Positions 38,844 through 50,287 of a DNA stretch of 64,000 nt are shown piece by piece. Numbering within the stretch: position 1 is the stretch's first letter; each line of letters begins with the position of its first letter. The DNA is taken from assembly GCA_965249225.1 (NCBI GenBank), contig CBDFLT010000008.1, positions 241,887 to 305,886 on the forward strand, given 5' to 3'. The translations under genes were made by a program, and so were the position numbers. Source of the stretch: CBDFLT01 sp965249225. Lineage in GTDB: Bacteria > Chloroflexota > Dehalococcoidia > Lucifugimonadales > G963668185. Below the pieces are notes generated by a model. The model did not search any database. It saw only the letters and a list, made by a program, of their open reading frames with translations, and was not told where the DNA came from.

Positions 38844-39446
38844 ATGACTCAAAACGGCAGACTTCCTGTTGTGGTGGGGATCACGGGTTCCAGCGGCTCC
38901 GCGCTGGCGCGGGCTACAATCGAGCTGCTCCTTGCGCGGGAACTGCCGGTGATAGCCACCGCCACGTCGCCGGCACGTATAGTCTGGCAGGAGGAGATGG
39001 AGGAGTCCTTCGGCTCGGCGTTGGAGAGGTGGGGTGACAGCGGCGATTTCACCTATTACCCATCCGGAGACCTGAGGGCGCCCATCGCCAGCGGTAGCTT
39101 TCCGACCTTCGGGATGGTGGTCGTCCCCTGTAGCATGGCCACCGTGGCCGCCCTCGCCCACGGGATGGCCGATGGCCTTCCGCGCCGCGCAGCCGATGTC
39201 TGTCTAAAGGAGCGACGCCCCCTGGTGCTGGTGCCCCGAGAGACTCCCCTGAACGCCATCCACCTTGAAAACATGGCGACGCTGGCGCGGCTAGGCGTCA
39301 CCATATTGCCTCCCGAGCCTCCCTTTTACCTCGGGCCGCAAACCATTGAGGACGTTATCGACTTCGTGGTCCATCGAGTGCTGGTGGCGCTGGGCCTCGA
39401 GGAGGCGCTGCCTTCAAACATGCAGTATCGGAGTCGCGACGAATAG
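38844..39446 (+). CDS. ubiX: UbiX-family flavin prenyltransferase
   Basis: A 200-residue enzyme that makes prenyl-FMN for UbiD. It has the FMN-binding GITGSSGSALA at the N-terminus, then PCSMATVAALAHGMADGL, RAADVCLKERRPLVLVPRE and PLNAIHLENM, ending with ILPPEPPFY; these are signature stretches of the family. ATG 38844 is preferred because AGGGAG lies upstream; an in-frame extension to 38805 is less likely. It follows ubiD and ubiA on the same strand. Confidence 0.94.
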   Translation: MTQNGRLPVVVGITGSSGSALARATIELLLARELPVIATATSPARIVWQEEMEESFGSALERWGDSGDFTYYPSGDLRAPIASGSFPTFGMVVVPCSMATVAALAHGMADGLPRRAADVCLKERRPLVLVPRETPLNAIHLENMATLARLGVTILPPEPPFYLGPQTIEDVIDFVVHRVLVALGLEEALPSNMQYRSRDE

Positions 39447-39540
39447 GCCAAGCCGGCTTACGAGTTCCACGGCAGGCCGGACGGAAGTAGCTCCCTGATG
39501 GGGGTGTTCGCCTGCGACCCAGGAAGTCCGAGGAGATGCT

Positions 39541-40416
39541 TTGGAAATCCTGACCAGGGCCATAGAGGAGTATCTGCGGGAGGTCGCGGACCACACGTTG
39601 GAGATGGCGGGACAGGGTAAGGGGACCGAGGTGCTGGGCGCGGTCCCGGGCAGGTCCGAGGCCGAGGACGTGGAAATCGCCATAGACCGAAGCTGCCAGC
39701 AGATACTCGAAAGGTCGCTGGCGACAACGGGATTAAGCATCGAAATCCACTCCGAGCATGGGATCAGCCGCGTCGGCCAGGCCAAGGCTCCAGACTATTT
39801 CGTCGGCTCCGACCCCTTCGACGGGTCGGGCCTCTTCCTCAGGCGCATCCCTTCGGACTGGTGGAGCGTGGTGTCCGTCTTCAGGCCCGACGACCTGACG
39901 CCTGTGGCCGGCGGCGCGGTGGATGTGCTTCGCAGGGAGATGTACCTGGCTGATGGCACCGGGGTCACGCTGGTCTCCCTGGATACCGACGCGAGGTCCT
40001 CGGTTCACCCTTCGAGGAAGACCATCATCGACGGGCGCACCGTTATCGCGGCGTATCTGATGTCGCCGGCTTACCTGAGCGTCTGGATGGAGAGGGCAGG
40101 AGATTTTGTAGACGCTCTGGTGAATCGCGCTCCGGATGTGCGCGTCTGGCCCAACGGCGGGTCGTGCATCTACCCATGGCTCGCGCGGGGCACCGTGCAC
40201 GCCTACGTCATGTTCGACGAGCCGAGGTCGGAGATCGACCCGGGGCTGGCGTTCGCCTGGGCGGCCGGCTTCCCCGTATTTTCGGTCGAGAAGGACGATG
40301 CTCTGGCGCCCTACAGGTTCGTCCCTGGGAAGCAGGCCGATCGCGTGCCCTTTTTCGTCGCGGCCTGTACCGAGGAGATGGCACAGGAAATCGTCAAGAA
40401 AATTCGTCGCCCCTGA
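39541..40416 (+). CDS. Inositol-monophosphatase-like sugar phosphatase
   Basis: A 291-residue metal-dependent phosphatase of the FIG/IMPase superfamily. The metal-binding DPFDGS (91-96) is clear, with an acidic SEHG stretch upstream where the first metal ligand Glu is expected. The canonical WDxAAG motif is altered to AFAWAAG near the C-terminus, so substrate specificity may differ. TTG start with GAGGAG about 8 nt before. Could act on inositol phosphate, fructose-bisphosphate or PAP; not decidable from sequence. The rRNA promoter begins 110 nt later. Confidence 0.8.
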   Translation: MEILTRAIEEYLREVADHTLEMAGQGKGTEVLGAVPGRSEAEDVEIAIDRSCQQILERSLATTGLSIEIHSEHGISRVGQAKAPDYFVGSDPFDGSGLFLRRIPSDWWSVVSVFRPDDLTPVAGGAVDVLRREMYLADGTGVTLVSLDTDARSSVHPSRKTIIDGRTVIAAYLMSPAYLSVWMERAGDFVDALVNRAPDVRVWPNGGSCIYPWLARGTVHAYVMFDEPRSEIDPGLAFAWAAGFPVFSVEKDDALAPYRFVPGKQADRVPFFVAACTEEMAQEIVKKIRRP

Positions 40417-40527
40417 ACCGGAAGGCGGTCCTTTCTCGCCCGCCAAACCACGCCGCTGGTTTTATGCGGTGGATTCCACCGGAGGTTCAGACCCGGAGAA
40501 GAGCAGCGAAAACCTGGGTTTATCGCC

Positions 40528-40556
40528 TTGACGGTACGTGAGCCATTGAATATAAT
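40528..40556 (+). promoter_or_regulatory. rRNA promoter (sigma70 type)
   Basis: TTGACG (40528-40533), a 17-bp spacer and a perfect TATAAT (40551-40556). Transcription would start near 40563, about 107 nt before the 23S gene. No 16S gene lies between. Confidence 0.8.
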
Positions 40557-40622
40557 ACATGCACGGTCCCTGTTTTAGTCTGTCTGTTTTTCCTCAGAAC
40601 AAACGATCGCAGGGTCCAGTTG

Positions 40623-40635
40623 TGCACTTTAACAA
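40623..40635 (+). promoter_or_regulatory. boxA-like antitermination site
   Basis: TGCACTTTAACAA closely matches the rRNA leader boxA (TGCTCTTTAACAA in E. coli), the NusB/NusE binding site. Its place between promoter and 23S supports an independent 23S transcription unit. Confidence 0.65.
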
Positions 40636-40669
40636 CTGAATCTCGTGGGTATAGATGACCCCTAATGTG

Positions 40670-43785
<3,116 letters not shown>

Positions 43786-43879
43786 CACATTAAGGCTCAT
43801 CTATTCCCGCAGATTCGGTTAGGCGACGCGTGCTGGAGCAACGGTCCGCCGCAGGCGGATTGGGCTCTACGCACATTAA

Positions 43880-43951
<72 letters not shown>

Positions 43952-43970
43952 CCGAAAAATCCCGATAATA

Positions 43971-44005
43971 AAGCCCCGGAGAGGTTTATACTCCCGAGGC
44001 TTTTT
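43971..44005 (+). terminator. Rho-independent terminator after 23S-tRNA unit
   Basis: The hairpin AAGCCCCGGAG / CTCCCGAGGCTT (one mismatch, one bulge) is followed by a T-run, 20 nt after the tRNA. It would end the promoter-23S-tRNA transcript. Confidence 0.8.
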
Positions 44006-44187
44006 CTTCGCATTAAATTCATCATGAACTCTCCGAGCGTTCAACGGTCTTGAGTCCGTAGGTCCCTATCCGCAAGCTCAAGACTGATCCGTGCATGGAC
44101 GAGGGCAACTGCACACCGTGGGAACAATAACGGGCCTCCGACCGTCTTGATGTATGTGATGCTAGAATTCGACGTGGAGGGTAGGAC

Positions 44188-45327
44188 ATGAAAATGCTCT
44201 TGATTCTTATGATGGCGGTGGTCCCGGTACTACTCCTCGCCTGCGGCGGTGGAGATACGGATAAGGCGGTCGCTCCCGGATTCGACCAGGCGATCGTGAG
44301 CCGTGAGGTGCCCGTCATGGTGATGAAGGAGGTGATAGTGGAGAAAGCGGTTGTGGCGGCGGCCGAGTCACTCGCAGGGGCACCTGCCGACCTGGAGATC
44401 GCCGGGAGGAAGGTCATCTCCACCGCCTCGGTCACCGTCGAGGTAGAGGAGGTGCAGCAGGCCGTCGGTGAGGTGCGACTGATCGCCGAAGGCCTGGGTG
44501 GATTCGTAGAGCATCTGTCCAGTTTCGGTCGCCCCGAGCAGCAGCGAGCCACCATCACGATCCGGGTGCCCCAGGACCAGTTCTCTACCGCGCTAGAGCG
44601 CATCGAAGCCCTGGGTGAGGTTCAAGCGCAGACCGAGGGCAGCGAGGACGTATCTGAGCGGTTCATCGACCTGGAGGCGCGACTGAAGAGCGCATTGCGA
44701 GAGGAAGAAAGCCTGCTTTCGCTGCTGGAGCGCGCGAACGCGGTGAGCGAAATCCTGACCATCGAGCGGGAACTGTCCCGTGTCAGGTCTGAGATCGAGC
44801 GGTTTCAGGGTCAGCTGAACTTCCTCGAACGCAGGGTGGATCTGGCCACCATCTCGGTGAACCTGGTCCCGCCCGAGGAAGAGGCGGACGAGCCCCCCTC
44901 CGCCGCGCTTACTGTGGAGGTATCGGATGTCGCGGGGAGCGTGGACGAGCTCAAGGCCTTGGTGTCGAGATCAGCGGGCGAGCTGGACAGTGTCTTCTTG
45001 TCCGTCCGGGATGGCAAAGATCGAGCCGACATCTCCTTCCGCGTGTTCACGCCCGAATTCGGGGGCGCACTCGACGCGATAGAGCGAGAGGGTAAGCTGG
45101 TGCGAAAGGAGCTGCAGGAGGGCAAGACGCCAGCTGCAGGCGACGCCAAGCCGCCCAAGGACCCCGATGCCAGGATCAACGTGTCCTTTGAAGAGGCTGA
45201 GGGGACAAATGCGGGGCTGATCATAGCTATCGTGGCCCCTATTGGCGGAGTTGCCCTGGCAGGCCTGCTGGGTCTCCTGTTCTATCTCACCTATCGCACT
45301 GGTCGTCGGCGTGCCCAGGCGGGCTAA
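44188..45327 (+). CDS. DUF4349-family lipoprotein
   Basis: A 379-residue lipoprotein. The signal peptide ends in LLLAC with lipid-attachment Cys19. A DUF4349 region covers about 70-350, with a central coiled coil (LEARLKSALREEESLLSLLERANAVSEILTIERELSRVRSEIERFQ region) and the family's hallmark strand pairs around it. A C-terminal transmembrane helix (LIIAIVAPIGGVALAGLLGLLFYL) is followed by RTGRRR. It is thus tethered at both ends, outside the cytoplasm. Function unknown in the family. SD GGAGGG lies 9 nt before the ATG. Confidence 0.85.
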   Translation: MKMLLILMMAVVPVLLLACGGGDTDKAVAPGFDQAIVSREVPVMVMKEVIVEKAVVAAAESLAGAPADLEIAGRKVISTASVTVEVEEVQQAVGEVRLIAEGLGGFVEHLSSFGRPEQQRATITIRVPQDQFSTALERIEALGEVQAQTEGSEDVSERFIDLEARLKSALREEESLLSLLERANAVSEILTIERELSRVRSEIERFQGQLNFLERRVDLATISVNLVPPEEEADEPPSAALTVEVSDVAGSVDELKALVSRSAGELDSVFLSVRDGKDRADISFRVFTPEFGGALDAIEREGKLVRKELQEGKTPAAGDAKPPKDPDARINVSFEEAEGTNAGLIIAIVAPIGGVALAGLLGLLFYLTYRTGRRRAQAG

Positions 45328-45405
45328 CCCTCATCGCCACGTCGCTGGCTTAAGGACTCCAGTGCGGTTTTGGGGAGAGTGGGTCTTGACTCATAACAGA
45401 TAACA

Positions 45406-45444
45406 GAGAAAGCGGGGGCTCCCGCTAAGAGCCCCCGCTTTCTC
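45406..45444 (+). terminator. Strong hairpin after DUF4349 gene
   Basis: A perfect 16-bp stem (45406-45421 with 45429-45444) with a 7-nt loop. No long T-run follows, so it may be a bidirectional or Rho-assisted terminator, or an mRNA 3'-end protector. The rest of 45328-45546 shows no gene. Confidence 0.65.
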
Positions 45445-45537
45445 ATCCCCAAGCGACCTGTCAGCGGCAGTAGGGCTAGGGCCTGGGGGCAGGTCACTCT
45501 TCTGACCTCAATGTACGACAGCAAAGCCCGCCGCCAT

Positions 45538-45546
45538 CATGTGGTA
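45538..45546 (+). repeat. Target-site duplication, IS copy B, left
   Basis: CATGTGGTA; repeated at 47088-47096. Confidence 0.85.
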
Positions 45547-45614
45547 TGTACGTCGTCAAAACAAGTGGGACAAAAGGGGAGCCTTTAAAGCGTGCAACTT
45601 GGACGCTAACCGGC

Positions 45615-46607
45615 TCAGGCAGTTCTCAGATTTGCCAACCTCCGTTCGGCTAGACTCTTTTGCTTCACCTCCTGTCTCGTCGCCAGTATGGCGTCTTGGC
45701 GTCCGTGGTACATATCCGCCGGCGTGATGTTCCCCAAAGCCTCGTGATAGCGCTCGTAGTTGTAGTACCTTACGAAGCCCTCCATAGCCGCTACAAGCTC
45801 TTCCAGGCTGTGGTGGACAAAGACGTTGACCTTAGCCTTGGCTGTGCGATGGTACCGCTCCAACTTGCCGTTGGTCTGGGGATGGAAAGGTGAGGCGAAG
45901 ATGTGTTTCATGAACCTGGCCCTTAGGAACTCGTCCAACGCCCTAGACAGAAAGCCTGGACCGTTGTCGCTCAGAAGGGCTGGACCTGGCTCTACAGGCG
46001 CCGTCGGTTGACCGGTGAACTCCACCGCATCCTGGACCACGTCGATGATGTCGGCACTGCTCATGCTGGTCTGCACCCTCCAGCCCACGATCATCCTGGA
46101 ATAGTCATCCAGCACGCTGATCAGGTAGTAGTAGCCCCAACCCACCACGAAGAAGTAGCTGGCATCGGTCTGCCATAGCTCATTGGGCCTGGCAGTCTTG
46201 GTGTGAAACTCCTTTCCTGCTGGGAAGCCCTTGGTCTCGGGCGGCTTGATGAGCCCCGCTTCCTTCAGTATCCGGTATACGGTGGACTCGGAGACGTACA
46301 TGACCTGTTCGTCCACCAGGGTGGTCGCCACCTCTCTCGGGCTCAACGATGGGTGCTCCAACGCATACCTGACCACGTACCGTCTTTGCTTTGTAGCCAA
46401 CCGGTTCCACACTCGCCTGGGCTCTGGTGGCCGGTCTACCAGACCGTTAAACCCCTTGTCTCGATACCTGCTCTTCCAGCGGTAGTAGGTCGAGGGTGCT
46501 ATCTGCAACTCTTGGAGGGTCTGCCTGACCGGCAGAGGAGACCTCTCGACGATCTGAAGGACCTCCGCCTTGAGCTGGGCCTCCCTTCTCACATAGGGCT
46601 TGCCCAT
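45615..46607 (-). CDS. IS3-type transposase OrfB, copy B
   Basis: A 330-residue protein identical to the copy A transposase with the same DDE triad. Probably produced as an OrfAB fusion through the A7 run at the end of orfA. Confidence 0.95.
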   Translation of the reverse strand: MGKPYVRREAQLKAEVLQIVERSPLPVRQTLQELQIAPSTYYRWKSRYRDKGFNGLVDRPPEPRRVWNRLATKQRRYVVRYALEHPSLSPREVATTLVDEQVMYVSESTVYRILKEAGLIKPPETKGFPAGKEFHTKTARPNELWQTDASYFFVVGWGYYYLISVLDDYSRMIVGWRVQTSMSSADIIDVVQDAVEFTGQPTAPVEPGPALLSDNGPGFLSRALDEFLRARFMKHIFASPFHPQTNGKLERYHRTAKAKVNVFVHHSLEELVAAMEGFVRYYNYERYHEALGNITPADMYHGRQDAILATRQEVKQKSLAERRLANLRTA

Positions 46608-46612
46608 GGGCT

Positions 46613-46990
46613 CTAACCGAGGCTTTTTTTCAGGACCAGGTTCTCCACCGACAGCTGAGCAACAAGTTCCTTGAGCCGCTCGTTCTCGCGCTTCAAGGCA
46701 TCGACCTCCGCCTTGTTCGCCTCCCGTAGCGTGTCACCCTTCAGCCTCGACTTGCCCGCCTCCATGTAGTCCTTGAGCCACTTGTAATAGACCCCGGGGT
46801 TGATTCCCTCTCGCCTGCACAAGGCGCTGACTGATATCTCCCCGCGGATCCCCTCTATGACGATCCGTACCTTCTCCTCAGGTGTGTACTTGCGACGTGT
46901 AACGTTTCTGGTCCGTCGGACCACCTGCCTCGCGTTCTCGTCGGCTTGATCGTAGCTTCGACTGACTTCCTGCATCCTGGCTCCTTTCAC
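46613..46990 (-). CDS. IS3-type transposase OrfA, copy B
   Basis: A 125-residue helix-turn-helix plus coiled-coil protein, identical to copy A OrfA. Confidence 0.93.
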   Translation of the reverse strand: MKGARMQEVSRSYDQADENARQVVRRTRNVTRRKYTPEEKVRIVIEGIRGEISVSALCRREGINPGVYYKWLKDYMEAGKSRLKGDTLREANKAEVDALKRENERLKELVAQLSVENLVLKKSLG

Positions 46991-47087
46991 TTCCGTGAAT
47001 CTACTCTCCTACCTGAGCCAGGACAATCGCCTTAATTGTCGCTTCTCAATTCCCCATCAGCTGTCCCATATGTGCTGACGATACACA

Positions 47088-47440
47088 CATGTGGTAGAGA
47101 ACAAAGCTTAATAGAACAAACCCGCCTCAAGTTATAACAGCTAGAGAAGCAGCCCTTAGCATACCGCTGAGCCGTTCCCCGAGCCATCCAACCTTCACAC
47201 CAGGTCCCGTGTTGGCCTCAATCCCACGATTTGTCTCAATCCCTGGCCGCGTGACTGTATGAATTGTCATAGCTAGGTCCTCCGGATTGATTCTTAAGAT
47301 ATTCGGAGTCTAGCGTGCACCGTTAGAGGCCAACAGTGACGTATGTACCATTTATCCGTGGTAACTGGTACTTAAGTAGAGCCGGATTGACAGGCTGCCT
47401 CGAGGGCAAGATAATCCCATCGATACCAGTGTGGTGATAA
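47088..47440. other. Intergenic region between IS copy B and comD-like gene
   Basis: About 350 bases, starting with the 9-bp IS target duplication (47088-47096). No gene and no convincing promoter pair is seen. GGTGAT just before 47441 can serve as ribosome-binding site. Confidence 0.5.
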
Positions 47441-47944
47441 ATGTCCACGATGTCGTTTGAGTCACAAATCCTCGCCGAATTAAAGGGCTGCGGCGTGCGC
47501 TGGGTATGCTGGTTGCCGGATAGCGAGACCAAGACCATGTATAACGAGTTCGTGGACAGCCCCGATATCCGGATGGTGCAGGTGTGTCGTGAAGACGAGG
47601 CGGTAGGGGTGTGTGCAGGCCTTCTGACTGGCGGAGAGCGCGCTGCGGTCATGATCCAGAACACGGGCGTCATGAACGCTGTGGATGCCATACGCGGCCT
47701 GGCCCTTTACTATCACCTGCCTATGCTCCTGCTGGTCGGCTACCGGGAGTATCAGGAGATGATAAGCGAGACGCCCCCGGTCGCCTCTGTGGCGCTGTAC
47801 ACTGAGCCACTGCTGGAGGCGCTGAAGATCCCCTACTTCTTGATACGGAGCGGGGAGGAGGTAGACAGAATCGGCCAGGCGTATGAGGAGGCCCAACGGG
47901 TATCCGGTCCGGCTGCGGCTCTTATCGTCCGTCAAGGTGAGTGA
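47441..47944 (+). CDS. TPP-dependent decarboxylase alpha subunit (ComD-like)
   Basis: A 167-residue protein matching the N-terminal (PYR) half of thiamine-diphosphate enzymes, as in sulfopyruvate decarboxylase ComD or phosphonopyruvate decarboxylase. The glutamate in CREDEAVG (about 50) would activate the cofactor. The stretch AAVMIQNTGVMNAVDAIRGL is typical of the family. It overlaps the beta-subunit gene by 4 nt (GTGA). Substrate: sulfopyruvate or phosphonopyruvate is likely but not proven. Confidence 0.82.
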   Translation: MSTMSFESQILAELKGCGVRWVCWLPDSETKTMYNEFVDSPDIRMVQVCREDEAVGVCAGLLTGGERAAVMIQNTGVMNAVDAIRGLALYYHLPMLLLVGYREYQEMISETPPVASVALYTEPLLEALKIPYFLIRSGEEVDRIGQAYEEAQRVSGPAAALIVRQGE

Positions 47945-48438
47945 AGAGGCGTATGAAGCGGTCTGAGGCGTTAGCCATTCTCTCCCGTCGGCGCCGCGAT
48001 GAGATCGTGCTAAGCACGATGATGGCCGCCGAGGAGTGGCCCGAGTATTCGTCGGATCAGTGGGATTTCGTCGATGGGGATGCCATGGGCCAGGCCACGC
48101 CGTTCGGCCTGGGCCTGGCGTTGGCGCAGCCGGAGCGGCGGGTGTGGGTGTTTAACGGCGACGGCAGTCAGCTCATGACCCTCGGCTCGCTGGTGACCGT
48201 GGCTGCGTGCGCTCCGCCTAACCTCGTGATCCTCATCTTCCGAAACGACACTTACGAGGTCACCGGCGGACAGCCTATCCCTGGGGTGGATGTCCTGCGT
48301 TTTCCCGATATCGCCCTCGGCTGCGGTATTCCCAGGGTTTACGAGTTCGATGATGCGTCCGATTTCGAGGAGCGGTTCGATGAGGCGGTCGGAGGAGAGG
48401 GACCGGTCTTGGTGGACTTGGAGATCGATGGCCCTTGA
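47941..48438 (+). CDS. TPP-dependent decarboxylase beta subunit (ComE-like)
   Basis: A 165-residue C-terminal (PP) half of the same enzyme. The cofactor motif GDG...N is visible (FNGDGSQLMTLGSL then IFRNDTYEVTGGQ). The split alpha/beta arrangement, with start and stop overlapped, is that of ComDE rather than the single-chain Ppd. The following deacetylase and SDR genes lie on the same strand and could belong to one catabolic unit. Confidence 0.82.
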   Translation: MKRRMKRSEALAILSRRRRDEIVLSTMMAAEEWPEYSSDQWDFVDGDAMGQATPFGLGLALAQPERRVWVFNGDGSQLMTLGSLVTVAACAPPNLVILIFRNDTYEVTGGQPIPGVDVLRFPDIALGCGIPRVYEFDDASDFEERFDEAVGGEGPVLVDLEIDGP

Positions 48439-48471
48439 TGCTATGCCTGGCCTCTATATTTGAGGTTGATG

Positions 48472-49203
48472 ATGGATGAAAAAGGTGGCCTGGAGCCGTT
48501 GCCGGAGAGTTGGGACCGGGCGCTCGCAGTTGTTGCCCACCCGGACGACCTGGAGTACGGCGTGGCAAGCGCTATAGCCCGGTGGACCTCCGAGGGCAAG
48601 GAGGTGGTCTATCTCATCGTGACCAAAGGGGAGGCTGGGATAGACTCGATGCGTCCTGAGGAGGCCGGCCCACTGCGAGTGGAGGAAGAGAGGAGAAGTG
48701 CAAAGGTCGTCGGTGTTGAGACTGTGAAGTTTCTCGACTATAACGATGGGGTAGTCGAGTACGGCCTCCCGTTGCGGGGCGATATTGCACGTGCGATACG
48801 TAGATATCGTCCCGATATGATCATTACCGCCAACTATCAGCTCTTCTGGCCTGGCGGTCGCACGCTTAACATGGCCGACCACCGTAATGTGGGGCTGGCG
48901 GTGCTGGACGCCGCGCGCGACGCGGGAAACCGCTGGATTTTCCCCGAGCTGTTGGATGAGGGGCTGGAACCTTGGAACAAGGTCAGGATCGTGTGTCTCG
49001 GTGGCTCGCCCAACCCGACCCACGCGGTGGACGTGACGGACTATATTGACAGGGGTGTGGCCTCTCTCAAGGAGCACCGGGTTTACATCGAAAATCTGGA
49101 GGGCAGCTTCGACCCAGAGGCGTTCCTTCTTTGGGGCGCATCTGAGACGGGAGCTGTGTTCGGCTGCGAGTACGCCGTCAGCTTCGAGGTGGCGAGCCTC
49201 TAG
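48472..49203 (+). CDS. PIG-L/LmbE-family deacetylase
   Basis: About 244 residues from ATG 48472 (GAGG lies 6 nt before; other in-frame starts at 48460 and 48469). A zinc-dependent N-deacetylase fold. The metal motif AHPDDLE lies near the N-terminus, and a later His in NMADHRNVG (about 137) completes the usual site. The family acts on N-acetylglucosamine derivatives and related amides. The substrate here is unknown. Confidence 0.86.
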   Translation: MDEKGGLEPLPESWDRALAVVAHPDDLEYGVASAIARWTSEGKEVVYLIVTKGEAGIDSMRPEEAGPLRVEEERRSAKVVGVETVKFLDYNDGVVEYGLPLRGDIARAIRRYRPDMIITANYQLFWPGGRTLNMADHRNVGLAVLDAARDAGNRWIFPELLDEGLEPWNKVRIVCLGGSPNPTHAVDVTDYIDRGVASLKEHRVYIENLEGSFDPEAFLLWGASETGAVFGCEYAVSFEVASL

Positions 49204-49337
49204 AAGCTGTTTCACCATTTGCCGTAAGCGGCGTGGATGTGCCTAGGAGGGGCCCGGCGGGACAAACGGCCTCGGAGCGTGGTACTCGCCTACGTGCTTT
49301 TGGCCAATTCGGAAATAACTTTTGAAGGATGGACCAC

Positions 49338-50126
49338 ATGGACGCAAAGGAACTCTTCGACTTACATGGCAACGTTGGGATCGTTACGGGAGGGGGCACC
49401 CATCTGGGGCGCGCCATGGCGACGGCGCTGGGGGAGCTTGGGGCCGCGGTGGTCATCGCCAGCCGGCGCAAGGCGCTGTGCGAGCAGGTCGCCGCTGAGA
49501 TGCGACAGGACGGGATCGACTGCACGGGCCTCGGCTGCGACGTGACCGATGAGGCCCAGGTCGACGCGCTGGTGGACGACGCCGTGAAAGCCCACGGTCG
49601 GCTGGATATTATGGTGTGTAACGCCGGTGGCTCGGTCACCACGACCTACCTCCCCAACGCCTCGATTGACGAGTTCACCCAGACATGGGAAATGAATGCC
49701 AAGAGCGTGTATATGTGTGCGCAGGCCGCGTCTCGTGTGATGATCCCGCAGCGGTCGGGCAAGATAATTATCACTGGCTCAATTCACGGCTTCCAGACCG
49801 GGGACAAACGGATCTACGATGGGTTCGACTACCAGCGCTCCGGGCCGCCGTACATGTCCGCCAAGGGGGCTGCGGTGAACCTGACGCGGGCGCTGGCGGC
49901 CGAGCTGGGTGAGCACGGCATCACCGTCAACTGCATCAGCCCGGGCATGGTCCCGCTGCCCGCTGATCCGGAGGGGTTTGTCGAGCGCACCCGCCTCCTC
50001 AATCCGCTGTTGAGAACGGGGAAGCCGGACGACCTAAAAGGGGCGGTTGCCCTGCTGGCGTCTCGGGCGGGGGACTGGATTACCGGCCACAACCTGGTAG
50101 TGGACGGCGGATGGAGCATCTGGTAG
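49338..50126 (+). CDS. Short-chain dehydrogenase/reductase
   Basis: About 262 residues from ATG 49338 (GAAGGA 9 nt before; another ATG at 49329). Classical SDR fold with NAD(P) loop TGGGTHLGRA, NAG after strand 4 (CNAGG), catalytic Ser in TGSIHG, and YMSAK (Tyr-x3-Lys). The end ITGHNLVVDGGWSIW is typical of the family. It resembles gluconate 5-dehydrogenase/3-oxoacyl-ACP reductase-like SDRs. The same-strand neighbourhood with ComDE and PIG-L suggests a shared catabolic role. Confidence 0.88.
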   Translation: MDAKELFDLHGNVGIVTGGGTHLGRAMATALGELGAAVVIASRRKALCEQVAAEMRQDGIDCTGLGCDVTDEAQVDALVDDAVKAHGRLDIMVCNAGGSVTTTYLPNASIDEFTQTWEMNAKSVYMCAQAASRVMIPQRSGKIIITGSIHGFQTGDKRIYDGFDYQRSGPPYMSAKGAAVNLTRALAAELGEHGITVNCISPGMVPLPADPEGFVERTRLLNPLLRTGKPDDLKGAVALLASRAGDWITGHNLVVDGGWSIW

Positions 50127-50287
50127 CCGGTCGCGCTCGAGACCGGCGCCGAGCCATCCGCATCTGACCGCTGTTAGAGAGCGTGTAGTCGACCGGCTCC
50201 TAAACCACCAACGCTATCTGTAGTAGACCCGATAATCCTGTGGCAATCGTTGAGAGCGGTTTCCATCTAGGCCGGAAGGGTAAACCG

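Larger units (their letters stand above)
45547..47087 (-). mobile_element. IS3-like insertion sequence, copy B (1541 bp)
   Basis: Same length, ends and genes as copy A; one base difference is seen near the right end (CCCATATG versus CCCAAATG). It is flanked by a perfect 9-bp duplication CATGTGGTA (45538-45546 and 47088-47096). It is inserted between genes and breaks nothing recognisable. Confidence 0.95.

Noticed and set aside
43787..43879. 5S rRNA directly after 23S
   Set aside because: Only 93 bases separate 23S from the tRNA, and no 5S sequence pattern is present.
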